In this document: piece by piece, positions 48,961 to 60,697 of the stretch
How positions within the stretch are numbered: position 1 is the stretch's first letter
Layout: each line of letters begins with the position of its first letter
Source of the DNA: Castor canadensis
Taxonomy: Eukaryota > Chordata > Mammalia > Rodentia > Castoridae
Reading direction: 5' to 3'
DNA: 64,000 bases
Assembly (NCBI RefSeq): GCF_047511655.1
Contig: NC_133400.1
Coordinates: 8,142,001 to 8,206,000, forward strand
Notes under the pieces: generated by a model
Database searches by the model: none
What the model was told of the DNA's origin: nothing
Seen by the model: the letters and a program-made list of their open reading frames with translations, nothing else
Position numbers and translations under genes: made by a program

Positions 48961-50197
48961 AGTTTGGTGTGGAGGACGTGTCAATGCCACCAGCCCTGTC
49001 TCTTCACCATCTCTTTCCTGCCTCCATTCACAGTGCTATACAACACTTGATTTCAGAAAGGAACTTTTCAAAGAAAACACTTCAGACTGATTCTGAGATC
49101 CTGTGACATCAGCTACCTGTGCCGTACTTTCCAAAAGAGACATGAATTAAAATTACCTGTGTCATCACCCACAAATGTGCACTTGCAATTATTAAGTAGT
49201 ATATCTCTGCCCTAGTATCTGGCTTAGGAAATTATGCTCTCCGTATTTAGACTCATCCTTATCTACTTTCCAGTTCGTCAATACACTATGTAAATTCATA
49301 CCCCCCACTGTCATTTCCATAATAATGTCAGTAGTTAGTTGTTGGGTTCAGTTCTTCATGTGTCTTTTCTGGATCCACACACAGGCACCTGTGCAGGTAC
49401 ATGAAACGACTCCTCCATTTAATAGAGGGGAAACTGAGGCAGAAAGAGACAGTCACTTGCCCCAGATCCTATAGCTGGCCAGCAGTAGAGGTGAGATTTG
49501 AAGCATGGGTGCTTCTAACCAAAATCAACGCCACCTTCGCACATCCAACAATATTTACTGCTTAGTAAACGTGACCATGTTGCTATTATTTCCAGGGAGA
49601 AAAACTCTTCATTCTGCTCTTGACATGATGCCGTCCCCAAGGCCACCCATGATGGAAGGGTGATATAGAGTTCATGGCCAGTCCATCCTTTTAAGAATCA
49701 ATTTCCTTGTCCCAGTGTAAGCCAAGTTACCTCCCTTAACATTGTCATGATCTTGTATGAAAATGAATCATTCTAATTTATAGACGTTTCCATGAAAATA
49801 GACTCCTCTGCTTCAAGTGTCAAAAATGATCTTATCTCTTCTTGCATTTTCAAATGTACTTAAACTTTCCAGCTCCTCCCACACCATTCCACTCCCTACA
49901 GAAAATGGCTTATGTAGTATGCATGCCTGGAAGGTTCATTCCCTGAGTGGAGTTTCAGGAGACTGTCCAAATAATACTCTCTTTGACTTTGATTTTCCTT
50001 TGGGTGACAGGGCAATAATACTCAGTGTATGATGGCTTCCTTGGTTTATACAGTGGACATACACCAGTGCTCATAGTAATGGGACACTTTTGTCCTTTAA
50101 TTGTCCAATAAGATCAAGTTTTAGGGTCCATGTAATGTTCTGCATCTTTTGATAATGATGGTAGTGTTCTTACCAACTTTCCCAAATGGAATGATAT
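48961..50197. other. Gene desert, no gene seen
   Basis: Apart from a MIR at 49395-49520 the sequence is unique-looking, with no exon or RNA gene recognised. Confidence 0.45.
49395..49520 (-). mobile_element. MIR
   Basis: 'cctccatttaatagaggggaaactgaggcagaaagagacagtcacttgccccagatcctatagctggccagcagtagaggtgagatttgaa' is a reverse-strand MIR. Confidence 0.78.
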
Positions 50198-50530
50198 CTT
50201 TATTTTTGTTATTCATTTTTAATTAATTGACTAAAAAATCACCTATATTCATGGTATCTAATCTGATGTTTTGATGTATGTTTGCATTGTGAAGTGGCCA
50301 AACCAAACTAAATAACATATGTACTACCTCACATACTTATCACTTTCTTTCTTACCATCTACTCTCTATGACATTTTCAAGTCTGCAATATGTGATTAAC
50401 TATTCTACCCATTGCATTATTCAACAGACCTCTTGAAATTATCTCTCCCTTTTGACTGAAATTTTGTGTCTTTTGCCCAACATCTCCCACCCCACTACCC
50501 CTAGTAACCACCGTTCTACTCTGTTTCCAA
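50198..50530 (-). mobile_element. L1 3'-end fragment (old mammalian L1M type)
   Basis: The reverse complement of the old L1 3'UTR is recognisable: 'gatgttttgatgtatgtttgcattgtgaagtggcc', 'atgtactacctcacatact', 'gacctcttgaaattatctctccc', 'actgaaattttgtgtcttttgcccaacatctcccacccc', 'gtaaccaccgttctactctg'. No open reading frame. Inactive. Confidence 0.8.
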
Positions 50531-50899
50531 GCATACTGTATTCTAAAGTAGGTCGCATAGAGATGTTTTAGACTTAAAGATAAACCAAAAATAGAACATT
50601 TTTGGGGGGGTGGGTTGCAAGGATACTAAGAGAAAAAAATGTATTACTGGTAGGTTTTGAATGTTTGCCATGTTTTCCTGGTATTTCTTTTTTCCCCTGT
50701 GCTTTGTGAAAAAATAAGTCTCTATCATGCCATGGATGACTAGCTTCAGGGGCATGGAACTCATGCTGTCCAATGGGGTCCCACACTAGGTTTAATGATC
50801 CACTGTTCCCTTCCTGAACTTCTGGATGATCCCACATTGTCATTTTGCACCAGGCCCTCACAATTAAGCAGCAAGTCCAATCTTGCATTTACCATCTTT

Positions 50900-50990
50900 C
50901 CGTCTTTTCTTTGTTTTTTGCAGTGATGGGGTTTGAACCCAGGTTTCATGCACACTAGGCAACACACTTTCCATCTTTAACCACACATGT
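50900..50990 (-). mobile_element. Diverged ID-type SINE
   Basis: 'gcagtgatggggtttgaacccaggtttcatgcacactaggcaacacac' is the reverse of the ID-like tail found in the composite SINEs, more diverged and without a B1 head. Confidence 0.6.
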
Positions 50991-51588
50991 CTTCCTCAAG
51001 TTTGATTTGCTGACTGTTGAGGCCCAAAATTGCTCCCAGCTTTTCGTGGTGTATCTTTCAATGTCTGTTCTGTCCTTCCTCCTGCCAGACTTACTTTTTT
51101 CACCTCACATTATTTAAGGGTAGCCCTTAAAACCATGCAGGAAAAGATGGAAAAAACATTCGTTGATGCCCTAGGAATTATGAAAGAAAACAACCAATAC
51201 AAATGCAGGCCAAGTGGCCTTTTGATGAGTGATGAAGGACCCTGTCCTGTCTTCAGAGAGCCAGAGTCCCTGCCCCAAGATGGTTTGACTTTGTACAGAA
51301 CAAAAGAGGTCTTTGTAGGGCCTGTCACCACCAAGGCCAGACATAAAGTACTGTGTGAGTGCCAGTTGCACCTAGTGTTAGGTCAGAACCTCTTTCTGTG
51401 ATTTCAGCATTGCCATTTTTGAATCAATTGATATAACAACGTTAACAAATGTACAGATATTAATGTCATTAATATACAGTATTAATACAAAAATAGTATT
51501 TTTCTTTGCTTATTGGCATTAAAGTTTTTATAGAAAAATGATGGAATATCATGACGAAAATAAAATTTGAATCCCTTACTCTCTAAAT

Positions 51589-51765
51589 CAGTGCTGTTCA
51601 ATGGGACTTACTGTGATGATGGAATGTTCCAGATCTGTGCTATTGAATGTAGTAGTCACCTACCATGTGTGACTATTGAACCCTTGAAATGTGGCTAGTG
51701 TGGCAGAGGAATTGAATGCTTAATTGTGTTTAATTTAAATTTTCATTGTCATATGGAGCTAGTTC
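51589..51765 (+). mobile_element. MER5A-like hAT (Charlie) MITE
   Basis: Begins with terminal 'cagtgctgttcaatgggac'. Then come 'gatggaatgttccagatctgtgctattgaatgtagtagtcacctaccatgtg', 'gaacccttgaaatgtggctagtg' and 'gaggaattgaatg', the order of MER5A. The right end is lost or diverged. Confidence 0.8.
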
Positions 51766-53599
51766 TTTCTCCATTGTGGATATGGTCTTCTATTCCATGT
51801 TCAAGCCTTGTTTCTTCCACAGATGACCACGTGTCACTGTCTGCTCTGTGGTTTTTTAAAGGTGAACTATAAACTTTTCCCACCTTTTAGTCCAAGATTT
51901 AGTGCCCTTGGCTCTATATGATGGTATAAGAAAGAAAGTCTGGAAGTCTCTCAGCTACAGTGCTAGTGTTGAAACTTGCCCAAACCTGAGCATCACATTG
52001 CTATCCCAGAAGAGGGTCATCTACACTACGGAGCATTGTGTAGGGAATGAGCTTTCTTCTGCTGCTTACAGGAAGCTAAGAAAGTATGGAAGAAGGGAGC
52101 TCTGGGCAGGTGGGCGGGCCACCATCTTGAGAATATCCGAACATTTTCTACACTTTCATCTGGGACCAGCCATAAGCACTTTGTTGTCTCAGCATCAAGA
52201 TTTCAGAGTCAATACATTTCGCACATGAAGTAAGTGAGAATCGAGAAGACAGCTCATCAGGGTAATGTGGCTTGCACATTACAAGGCCAGACTGTGCTCC
52301 AGTTCTCTCTGGCTCCTAACTCTACCCTCTGTGCACTTGCTGAGAATTAATACCAACAGATGCAGGTCGTCAGGACAAGGACTGCCTCTGTCTGTCTTTG
52401 CAAATGCCTGGGAAAAGCCATCAGTATTATGTAGTACTCCTCAAGATGCTACCACCTGAATAACTTTGTCTAGTGAAGTGCAAAATTCACAATGAGGTGG
52501 GTCTGCTTTGAAAAAACTAAACATTTCACTGAGTTCTATTGCTTATGTGATTGTAAGACAGAGATGGGGAGAGAGAAAACCCAGCCGCCCCGCCCATGCC
52601 TACACATGCACAATCCTTCTATGTCATACAAATGGGATCTTTTCTTTTCTGTTATAGGATAATTCAGTGGACACAGACATAAAAGCTACCCAGAGTCTTA
52701 ATTATGTGGAAATCAACCACCTTGAAACTCCTTTCTTAAAGTCTGTCTTGAGCTGCTTGCCATGGTCCCTGAAGGCCAGAGGCAGCTCTGCAGACTGCAA
52801 TAAGGTTGAGGTATTAGTCGTAAAGGGGAAGGAAGAGCACCCCTCCCAGCCCAGGAAGCCCAGTTTGCCATCAGAGCACAGTCCTCAGAAAGTCCAAGCT
52901 TGCAAGATCTTCCAAGCCAGGGGATCTTGCTGAGGCCATCAGATCCGCTGCCTCTGCCTGGGCCACGGCAGAGTTTGGGTTGGAGGGGAACACTGGAGGG
53001 GAAGGAAGAGCAGTTCCCCCTTTTTCTCGAGGCTTCCCTTTGTTATCCAGGGTCCTGGAGAGGTCTGGGCTGGGTGGGGTTGGTGTGATTTGGAATACTG
53101 CCACCATAGTCTCTGGAGACACTGGCCTAGTGATTGGGAGACACCATTCTGGAAGCTGGCCTTGACTCTATCTAATCCAACAGGCACTTACTCATCACGT
53201 AGACCATTCCAAAAATAACACACACCAGAGGGCCTTGGGGACAAGAGGCCCTGCAGGCTCAGGAACGGCCTTCCTGTTCGCGCTCCTGCCCAATGGTGGT
53301 ATGATTTCCTAGGTCTTCCTGTTCCTCCCCGTTGCTATTTGCGCCCCCTATCTGGGATGTCCCTGCTCAGGTTTGCCTCCAGGAGTTCAGCATCCCACAC
53401 AAATGGTAACTTGCTGCGTGAATTCTCATTAGTAGGCAAAGGAAAATTGTCACTAAGGGCTGCAGTGCTTGGAGCCCAGAGAACTGAGAAGAACCAGCTC
53501 AGTTTCTTATTCCCAAGCCCATCTCCTGCCACAGGCAGATTAAACCAATGCCAGAACCTGGCCCTCTTCTTTAGTCATTTCAAGCCCTAGCAGCTTGGC

Positions 53600-53720
53600 T
53601 GAAGGCAAGTGTCTTGGCTGGGCTTTGAATCTGTGCCTCAGCATTTACCAGCTGTGTGGACTTGGGCACATTGCCTCATGGCTCCAAGCCTCAGTTTCTT
53701 CCTTCTTAAAAGAACAACTC
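53600..53720 (+). mobile_element. MIR
   Basis: 'ctgggctttgaatctgtgcctcagcatttaccagctgtgtggacttgggcacattgcctcatggctccaagcctcagtttcttcctt' follows the MIR consensus. Confidence 0.78.
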
Positions 53721-54079
53721 CTGTGTGGCAGAAGTTTGTTTGGGAGACAAGGAGGAACATAATATTGTATATAGGGTCCTTACCAGGACCCAAAACAGAC
53801 TCCTCCATCTGCCCTTGGTATTGCTGCTTCACTCAACAAGATTTTGGGTTATAGGCATACGTACAGAAATGCACCAACGATGCACAGTCTGAAAGTTAAG
53901 AGAGCTTTGGGAGATGATGAAATAGAATAATTCAAGTCAAGATCACTTCCTCCAATTCTGGAATGTATGGTGGCTTCAAACGCATGTGAGCTGCGTGGAT
54001 AACAACAGATAGCAGTTTCAGTAGTGTTGACAGTAAGGTAAGTAATACTGGTAGTAAGAGAAGTAGTAACAGTTGGATC

Positions 54080-54180
54080 AGCAGTAGTACTTAACTTTGA
54101 CTCTGCTCTGTGACAGACATTGCTAAACTTTTTCATGGACAACTCCCTTACTTCTTCCTACAACCCTACATGAAAAAGAA
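54080..54180 (-). mobile_element. MIR-like fragment
   Basis: 'ctctgctctgtgacagacattgctaaact...acttcttcctacaaccctacatgaaaaagaattgaagtcc' resembles MIR in reverse. Diverged. Confidence 0.45.
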
Positions 54181-55019
54181 TTGAAGTCCTAATGCCCATA
54201 TCTGGATGCAGAATTGGTTATTTCCAGGCTGGGTTATGACAAGTACATCTCCAACATTGTCTTCAGACCTTTTCAAGGTCACACAACCATCTTCGTGGTG
54301 CATACCGGGAGGCTGACATCCAGCAAGGGTCCGGTGGCTTCCCGCAGTGGCTTTCAGTGAGTTCATGATAGGGCAACAGACATCTGTGGAAGAAAAGCAG
54401 GGTCAGATGCTGATGGGGGGAAGGAACTTGCAGGGCTGTCCAGATCTGCACTAGCTAGTGAGTCTTGGGTGTGTGGATGCCCTTGCTTTCAGAACAATGA
54501 TTGCACCAGGACTATGAGTAGTTGACAGATTGCTACTAGGATCATCTCATTGTCACAGCACTACTGGAAGCCAGTGAAGCCAGAACCTAGCATCTCCAAG
54601 GGGGCAGAGCTTCTGAGTGCCAAAGGCTTACCTATGGTCTGGATGCATCTGTAGCTGGACTCTCTGGGGTCAGATACCATGTTCTCCTTGGGTGACCAAC
54701 TTTCCCCAGTATGTCCATCACCTCACCTGTCTGATCAGCTCAGTTCATTCCTGAACAACTTCTTGTGGTACATATTGCTACAGTGGCCTCTTGGGGACCC
54801 TTTGACAATGGTCCCATGACTTCTGTCTCAGGTCCTCTCTTTAGAGGGAACCCCTGACAGCAGGAGCCTCTCCAGCATGGGTTCCAGGAAAGATGAATCT
54901 GCTTGTGTTTGCTTAAAGAGTATTTTTAATTATAGAAATAGAATAGAGAAGATGATGGGGAAACTACAACTCACTCACAGGCCCATCGGAAAAATCCCTG
55001 TTTACCTTGGAGAATGTTA

Positions 55020-55440
55020 GAGCAATCAGTTTTCCATGCACACATATTGCAGTGTTTTACACCACGCTCGGGTGCCATTTATACAGTTACACAACCTGTA
55101 TTTTTCCATGAAGTGCTAGGGTATGTGCGATTAACTATCACCCCAAAATACTTTTAAGCCTCTCAATTTTGTATGTTGTAAATGAGATGATGTAATCATC
55201 AAATTATTATTGCATATTTAGATTATCTCCATTTTTTGTTATAGTTAACACTACTGAACATCTTTACACATAGATCTGTCTGAGCCTCAGACTGTTTCGT
55301 TGGTGTAAATTTTAACAAATAACAATTACTGGTAATAGTATATTTTGAAACTCAATATATAAAATTGTTTTCCAGAAAGGTTTAATTAGTTTATACTACC
55401 ACACATTCTATATAAGTCAGTTTCACTGTAACTAACTTAT
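55020..55440 (-). mobile_element. Old L1 fragment, reverse strand
   Basis: 'gaacatctttacacatagatctgtctgagc' and 'ttgttttccagaaaggtttaattagtttatactaccacaca' resemble the reverse complement of old L1M 3' sequence (…ccaaaaaggttgtaccaatttacactcccacca…). The upstream limit is uncertain. Confidence 0.45.
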
Positions 55441-55559
55441 TAGAATTACTCATTTTATAGAAACTTCCTTGACACACAGCACAATGATAGCTTATTGTTT
55501 CAATATCTTATATCTTTGTTTCTTCTTGAACATTTTTCCAAATTTTAATTTTACGATCT

Positions 55560-55778
55560 TTTTTTTTTTTTTTTTGGTGGGACTGGGGTTTGAACTCAGA
55601 GGTCTGAGCTTGCAAAGCAGGTGCTCTACCGCTTGAGCAACACCTCCAATCTATTTTACTCTGGTTATTTTGGAGATAGGGTCTCACAAACTATTTGCCC
55701 AGTCTGGCCTCGAACTACAATCCTCCCCAGTCTCTAAAGTAGCTAGGATTATAGGTGTGAGCTACCGGCACCTAGCTG
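55560..55778 (-). mobile_element. Composite B1/ID-type SINE, full length
   Basis: T-run of 16, then 'ggtttgaactcagaggtctgagcttgcaaagcaggtgctctaccgcttgagcaacacctcc' (ID-like), 'gagatagggtctcacaaact', and 'gtagctaggattataggtgtgagctacc' (7SL-like head). Well preserved. Confidence 0.92.
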
Positions 55779-56061
55779 ATTTTATGACTGCTTTTATTCC
55801 TCCATCTGTTAACTAACTGCTCTTTTCCTACCTTACATCACCTTTCTTTTGGTCTATGACTGCTGGTGTTCTTGCAGATTTCCTACAACTATTTGTATAT
55901 GGTGTATTAATGCATTGTCATATTTGTTATAAAATATCGTACACTTTTCCTTTTGATTATATTTGTTTTTACATTTATAATCTTTAGTGTGTGAATAAAA
56001 TGTATTCAAACATAACAGACTTTCTCTGCTTCTGTTTTTTGGCCTTATTTACTTATTTATT

Positions 56062-56520
56062 CAATCATTTATTTATTTTTGGCAGTACTGGGTTTTGAAC
56101 TTGGGGGTTCATGCTTGCTAGACAGGCACTCTACTTCTTGAGTCATGTCTCCAGCCCTTTGTGCTCTGATTATTTTGGAGATAGGGTCTTGTTTTTGGCT
56201 AAGGCTTGCCTGGACCACAATCCTCCTATTTTTGGCTTCCACCATGGCTGAGATGACAGGTTCACACCACCCGTTCCACCTTTTTTCAGTTGAGATGTGA
56301 TCTCATGAAATTTTTGGCCTGGGCTCGTCTGGAACCTTGAACTTCCCAATCTCAGCCTCCTATGTAGCTTGGAATGATAGGCGTGTGTGACTGTGCCAAG
56401 CTAGTGGTAGAGATGAGGTCTTGCTAACTTTTTTCCCAGGCTGGCCTTGAATGCAGTCCTTCTAATCTCAGCCTCCTAAGTAGCTAGGATTACAGGCACA
56501 AGCTGCCAGCAGTCTGCTCA
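56062..56520 (-). mobile_element. Multi-unit SINE: ID plus three B1-like units
   Basis: ID-like unit (56080-56155: 'ggcactctacttcttgagtcatgtctccagccc'), first B1-like unit (to about 56278), second (about 56283-56400: 'gttgagatgtgatctcatgaaat...gtagcttggaatgataggcgtgtgtgac') and third (about 56408-56515: 'gagatgaggtcttgctaac...gtagctaggattacaggcacaagc'). The same four-part order recurs at 58655-59130. Confidence 0.82.
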
Positions 56521-56620
56521 ATTGCCTTATTTTTGATCAGTGGGCGTCCCTTTAGATTTGCTCCTATGCCTTCATTCTTCTGACATGCCCCAAGTGTTTA
56601 GTAATTTCCTTGCATTCAGG

Positions 56621-56840
56621 TGTGATGATTAGTTTTAGATGTCAACTTGACTGGATTAGGAATCTTTAGACAATTGGTAAATCATGACTTCTGCGTGTGA
56701 GTTGGTAGGCTGAACCTACCAACTCTAAACTATGTTTCTAAACTATGTTTAGAAAGATTTTCTCCATATACATCAGTCAATTATTCTTCACCATACTTTC
56801 ATTCTTAATAAATTTCATCTCTGATAGTTAAGTCTTCAAC
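56621..56840 (+). mobile_element. ERVL-type LTR fragment
   Basis: Starts 'tgtgatgattagttttagatgtcaacttgactggatta', the recognisable 5' end of ancient ERVL-class LTRs. An AATAAA lies at about 56808. The middle holds an unusual stack of a 10-bp hairpin and a 13-bp direct repeat (56700-56750). No coding sequence. Confidence 0.5.
56700..56750. repeat. Hairpin followed by 13-bp direct repeat
   Basis: AGTTGGTAGG (56700-56709), loop CTGAA, CCTACCAACT (56715-56724), all perfect. Directly after it, CTAAACTATGTTT occurs twice in tandem (56725-56737 and 56738-56750). Confidence 0.85.
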
Positions 56841-57154
56841 ACAACTAGAATTTTTTGCGTAAATAATGAGTTTTGTAACAGAATTTGTCCTAAGAGCCTT
56901 TCTTCCTCCAGTAGTTTTGATGTATATTTTATTTTGCTTCAAACACACACACACCCCTGTTTTAGGTCTATTTCACCTCATTGATTCATTAATTTGTTGG
57001 TTCTATAGTAAGACAGAACTCTATTACCATTTTCTGATAAATTTTAATATCTTCTAGAGTGATCATTCTTCTCACTCTTCCTTTGTGAAATTAGAAAGAA
57101 AACTAATGCCTTTGTTTTTCTTCTCTTGGTGCATAGAATAGAATTCACACTTTG

Positions 57155-57355
57155 TAGCCAGACTGGTAAGGACTGAAATTCTGACTTGGCAGATTGTGAA
57201 CTGTAGGGAAAAGTTGTTTTATCCCACTGAGATTCAATCTACTCACCTGTGAAATGGGGTGAAATATACTCACATCACAGGGATGCCATGGGTATCTCCA
57301 TTACACCAGTTGCTCAGGGCCTGAACTACAGAAAGTGCTCAACCAAAGGCAATTG
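57155..57355 (+). mobile_element. MIR, near full length
   Basis: 'tagccagactggtaaggactgaaattctgacttggcagattgtgaactgtagggaaaagttgttttatcccactgagattcaatctactcacctgtgaaatggggtgaaatatactcacatcacagggatg...agtgctcaaccaaa' follows MIR throughout. Confidence 0.75.
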
Positions 57356-57654
57356 CCATTCTGAAGTTCCCAGGTTTCACGTTCCACCCCCGACCTCATC
57401 TGGGTAAAGAGATGCCAGCTGTCTCTCTGGCACCCAGGGCCACTTGGTTTGAATTTTGCTGCTTTGGCGTTTCAAGGTGGCAGATCTCATGGCATCCCAA
57501 GAATTTCTAGTAGCCATCTGTTCTCGAATCCATGTGCAGCAAATGGCAACCTGTTGCCACTTGAAAAAGATGGAAAGGTTCAAAGCTGTTGAGCAAAATT
57601 CAAGCAAAGTGGCTCCTCCTTTGGCCAGGTTTGTTCAAGAATAGAAAGAATGAT

Positions 57655-57835
57655 GATTTGGGGCTTGAAGACCAGCCCCACCAACTTATTGCTGTGTGAC
57701 CTTGGGGATGGCACTTAACCTTTGTGCCATTGTTCTCATCTGTAAAGTGGGCCTTGCAGTAATGCCCTCCTTTAGAATCTTTGTAAGCAGTAAGCATGAT
57801 CTTGAATATAAAACACTCATCAAATGCCTCTCAGT
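57655..57835 (+). mobile_element. MIR
   Basis: 'gcttgaagaccagccccaccaacttattgctgtgtgaccttggggatggcacttaacctttgtgccattgttctcatctgtaaagtggg...aaaacactcatcaaatgcc' matches MIR. Confidence 0.78.
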
Positions 57836-58654
57836 ACACACACAGACACAGATGTTTGACACATATGTCCAAGTCTGGGGCATGCTTACAACGTCTTTCT
57901 CCTAACGCTATCATGAAATGCAAACCTCTTGCTGCTGTTGTTGACTGGCAGTGTAGTACAAATGAGAAGTAAAGTTCTGGTACAAAAACCCCCGTGGACT
58001 TTGGGATTAACTGTTAGAAATCAGGAGCTGCGCCTTTCCAGGCTGATCCAAAATGCCAAGTTGAAGAAATGGCCTTGTCCCTAGGCAGTCAACAGAAGCC
58101 TCACTAAAGTGGGGTCAGGATGCCTGAGCAGGATGTTGAATTGACAGTGGAAGCTCCAGCAGAGTAATGCATCCAGTCCTCATAGTCAGCTTGTGAAGCA
58201 GGTGGCATTTTTGTTATTGTTGTCATCATCACCAGCCATTGAGAAGATGAAAATGAGGACTGGAGTGGAAGAGGTTAGCTCACACCATTTTTGGGGAGAA
58301 TCTGAGCTCAAAGTTTGGATATTTCTTTGCAAATCCCCCTCACTTTCCTCCAGACCTAGAGGGAAGGAGGCCATTTGTGATTGGCCACTAGTCCTTAGGA
58401 CAGATGTAAAAGGCAGTATTCTGCCAGTGATAGTCTTGAGGAAGAAGGACATTGTGTATAAAGCACGGGTGTCTGGTTAGCATATGGCACAGCATTCCAG
58501 GGCAGCTTTTCAGAGTGGTCCTTGGTCTCTTAAATTCAGGTGTTCACTTGACCTAGCTTCCTTATCATGAGAACAAAACTACTTGATGAGGCAATGAGAA
58601 AAAAGGGAGATATAAGAAGTAGAACCAAAAGTGTGCACTGCACCTACATTTTAA

Positions 58655-59130
58655 TTTCTTTCTTCTTTCTTTTTTTTCTTTTTGTGGTAATGTGGTTTGA
58701 AATCGGGGCCTTGCTCTTGCTAAGCAGGTGCTCTACTGCTTGAGTCTGACCTGCAGCCCTTTTTGCTCTGATTATTTTTGAGATAGGGTCTTGCTTTTTG
58801 CTTAGGCCAGCCTGGGCTGTCATTGTCCTATTTATGCTTCTCATAGTAGCTGTAATGACAGGAGCATACACTATGCCCAGATTTTTCTGTTGAGACAGGG
58901 TCTCACGAATTTTTGCCTGAGCTGCTATGGAATCTAGCGAGCCTCCTGCATAGCTAGAATAACAGATGTATGCCACTGGGCTCAGCCATTGGTTGAGATG
59001 GGGGTCTCACAGACTTTTTGCCGAGGCTGGTCTGGAACTGTGATCATCCTGATCTCTGCCTCCCAAGTAGCTAGGATTATAGGTGTGAGCCACTGGCACC
59101 CACCTTTATTTATTTATTTTTTTTAATTAA
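58655..59130 (-). mobile_element. Multi-unit SINE: ID plus three B1-like units
   Basis: ID-like unit (58680-58760: 'ggccttgctcttgctaagcaggtgctctactgcttgagtc'), then three B1-like units ending near 58880, 58985 and 59105, each with 'gagacagggtctcac'/'gggtcttgct' and 'gtagctaggattataggtgtgagcc'-type words. Same architecture as 56062-56520. Confidence 0.85.
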
Positions 59131-60662
59131 GAGAAAAAAAGATAGTTCAATTGGAACGGGTGAAACAAACTGAAAAGTTAGAAATAAAATCTTGTTTGTC
59201 CCCAAGTCACACTTCTGAACAGCCAACTTTGGGCCAGTCAAGTCACCTCTCCAAGTGGATTCTGGTCTCTCTGCTTCAAGAACCATGATTTAAAATATAA
59301 CTTGAATCAAAGAGCTCTTTAAGATTAGCTCCTAAATTTGGTGACAGTGAGGCCTCCAGGAAAGCCAGTGGGGGAGGAGGAGTAGAATGGCCAGGGCTTC
59401 CATTTGCCAGCCCTTCCTGACCCTCTCTTCTCTGGGTGCGCACCCCTTGCTCACATGCTAACATGTGGTGGCCTTGGGCAGGCCATAGCTACAGCACGGA
59501 CATTGGGTAGCTACTGTTTGGGTAGCAGCAGAGGGAGAATGTTATTTCCAAAGTGAAGACACCATTGGATAGGAAAATACACCTCTTAAAGTCCTCACAA
59601 GCAGAGTTAGCCACCCAGGATGTGGTACAGAAGTCACTGATATTGAGATAAAGGTGACAGGAAGTGAGCAATGGATGTCTGTCACTTTTCCCTTTAATAG
59701 ATCCTCTCATTTTGTTTCTGGAATCCTTACCTCCAGACTAAAGATCAGATCACGCACTAGAAGGGTGATGAAAGGAATCTAGGTGAATATCAAACTCTCC
59801 CTACTTTTCTGCTTCTTCCCCTCCTCTTGGTCCTCCTCCTTCTTTTTCTTCCCCTCCCTCCCCAGTTCCATGCCATCATGTCCCTCCCTCTCAATTCAGA
59901 GAGGATGATATCGAAACTTCAACCAAGGTTTCTATGGTAGTGAATGACTGCTGTCCCTGTTGGGGTTTAGGGCAGTGAACTTGGTTAGAAGCATACTTTA
60001 TTATTATAGAGTCTGTGAATTTACCTTTCTATTTTCTACTCCACTTTGTATAAAGTAGAGAAGCTACAGTGTCACTAGAAGTCCCTTTTGACCTTGGATT
60101 AGGAAAAGTGGTATTTAAAGATAGAGAAACAAATAACAAGAAAACAAACAAACATCAGGCCTAAGACCATTCTGCTGTCCCCCTTTAAAAAATATAAGTG
60201 TCTCTTCTGTTAATTAAAAAAAATCTATTTTTCTGATTCTTTAAGGACCAGATCAATAATTTCCTGGCTAATTTTCTTGCCCCATGACTATAGTCTAACT
60301 TTTATATGAAGAGGCTCATGAAGACATAGATAAATATAGAGGGAAAAGAGAGAAACGAAGACACTAGGTTATCCCAAAGGGCATTCCTGTATTAGTCATC
60401 TTATAAAAATTATATGTACCACAGAATATCTATTTTTAGAGGCCAGGAGGTTCTGTGAAGCAGTTCAGATGTCGGCAAAGACCCACGGGCCAGCTCATAG
60501 CAATGATATTGGATATTTGGATATTTATTTGCTTTATTTTAACTGTGCAGAGCTGGCAGTGACCACATGGATATATGGGCCTCTTGGGGATGGCGAGACA
60601 AAGACATCTGCCCCACTAAGTGGTGCTTTTGTGTTATTTTTGTCCATTGTTTAGGCCTGGCA

Positions 60663-60697
<35 letters not shown>

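Larger units (their letters stand above)
51766..55019. other. Gene desert, no gene seen
   Basis: Unique-looking DNA with MIR copies at 53600-53720 and 54080-54180. G+C is somewhat higher at 52740-53300. The open frames there have no recognisable domain and overlap on both strands, which indicates composition effects. Confidence 0.45.

Noticed and set aside
52740..53590. Cluster of overlapping open frames suggesting a gene
   Set aside because: Frames overlap on both strands, have no domain or splice pattern, and follow locally higher G+C.
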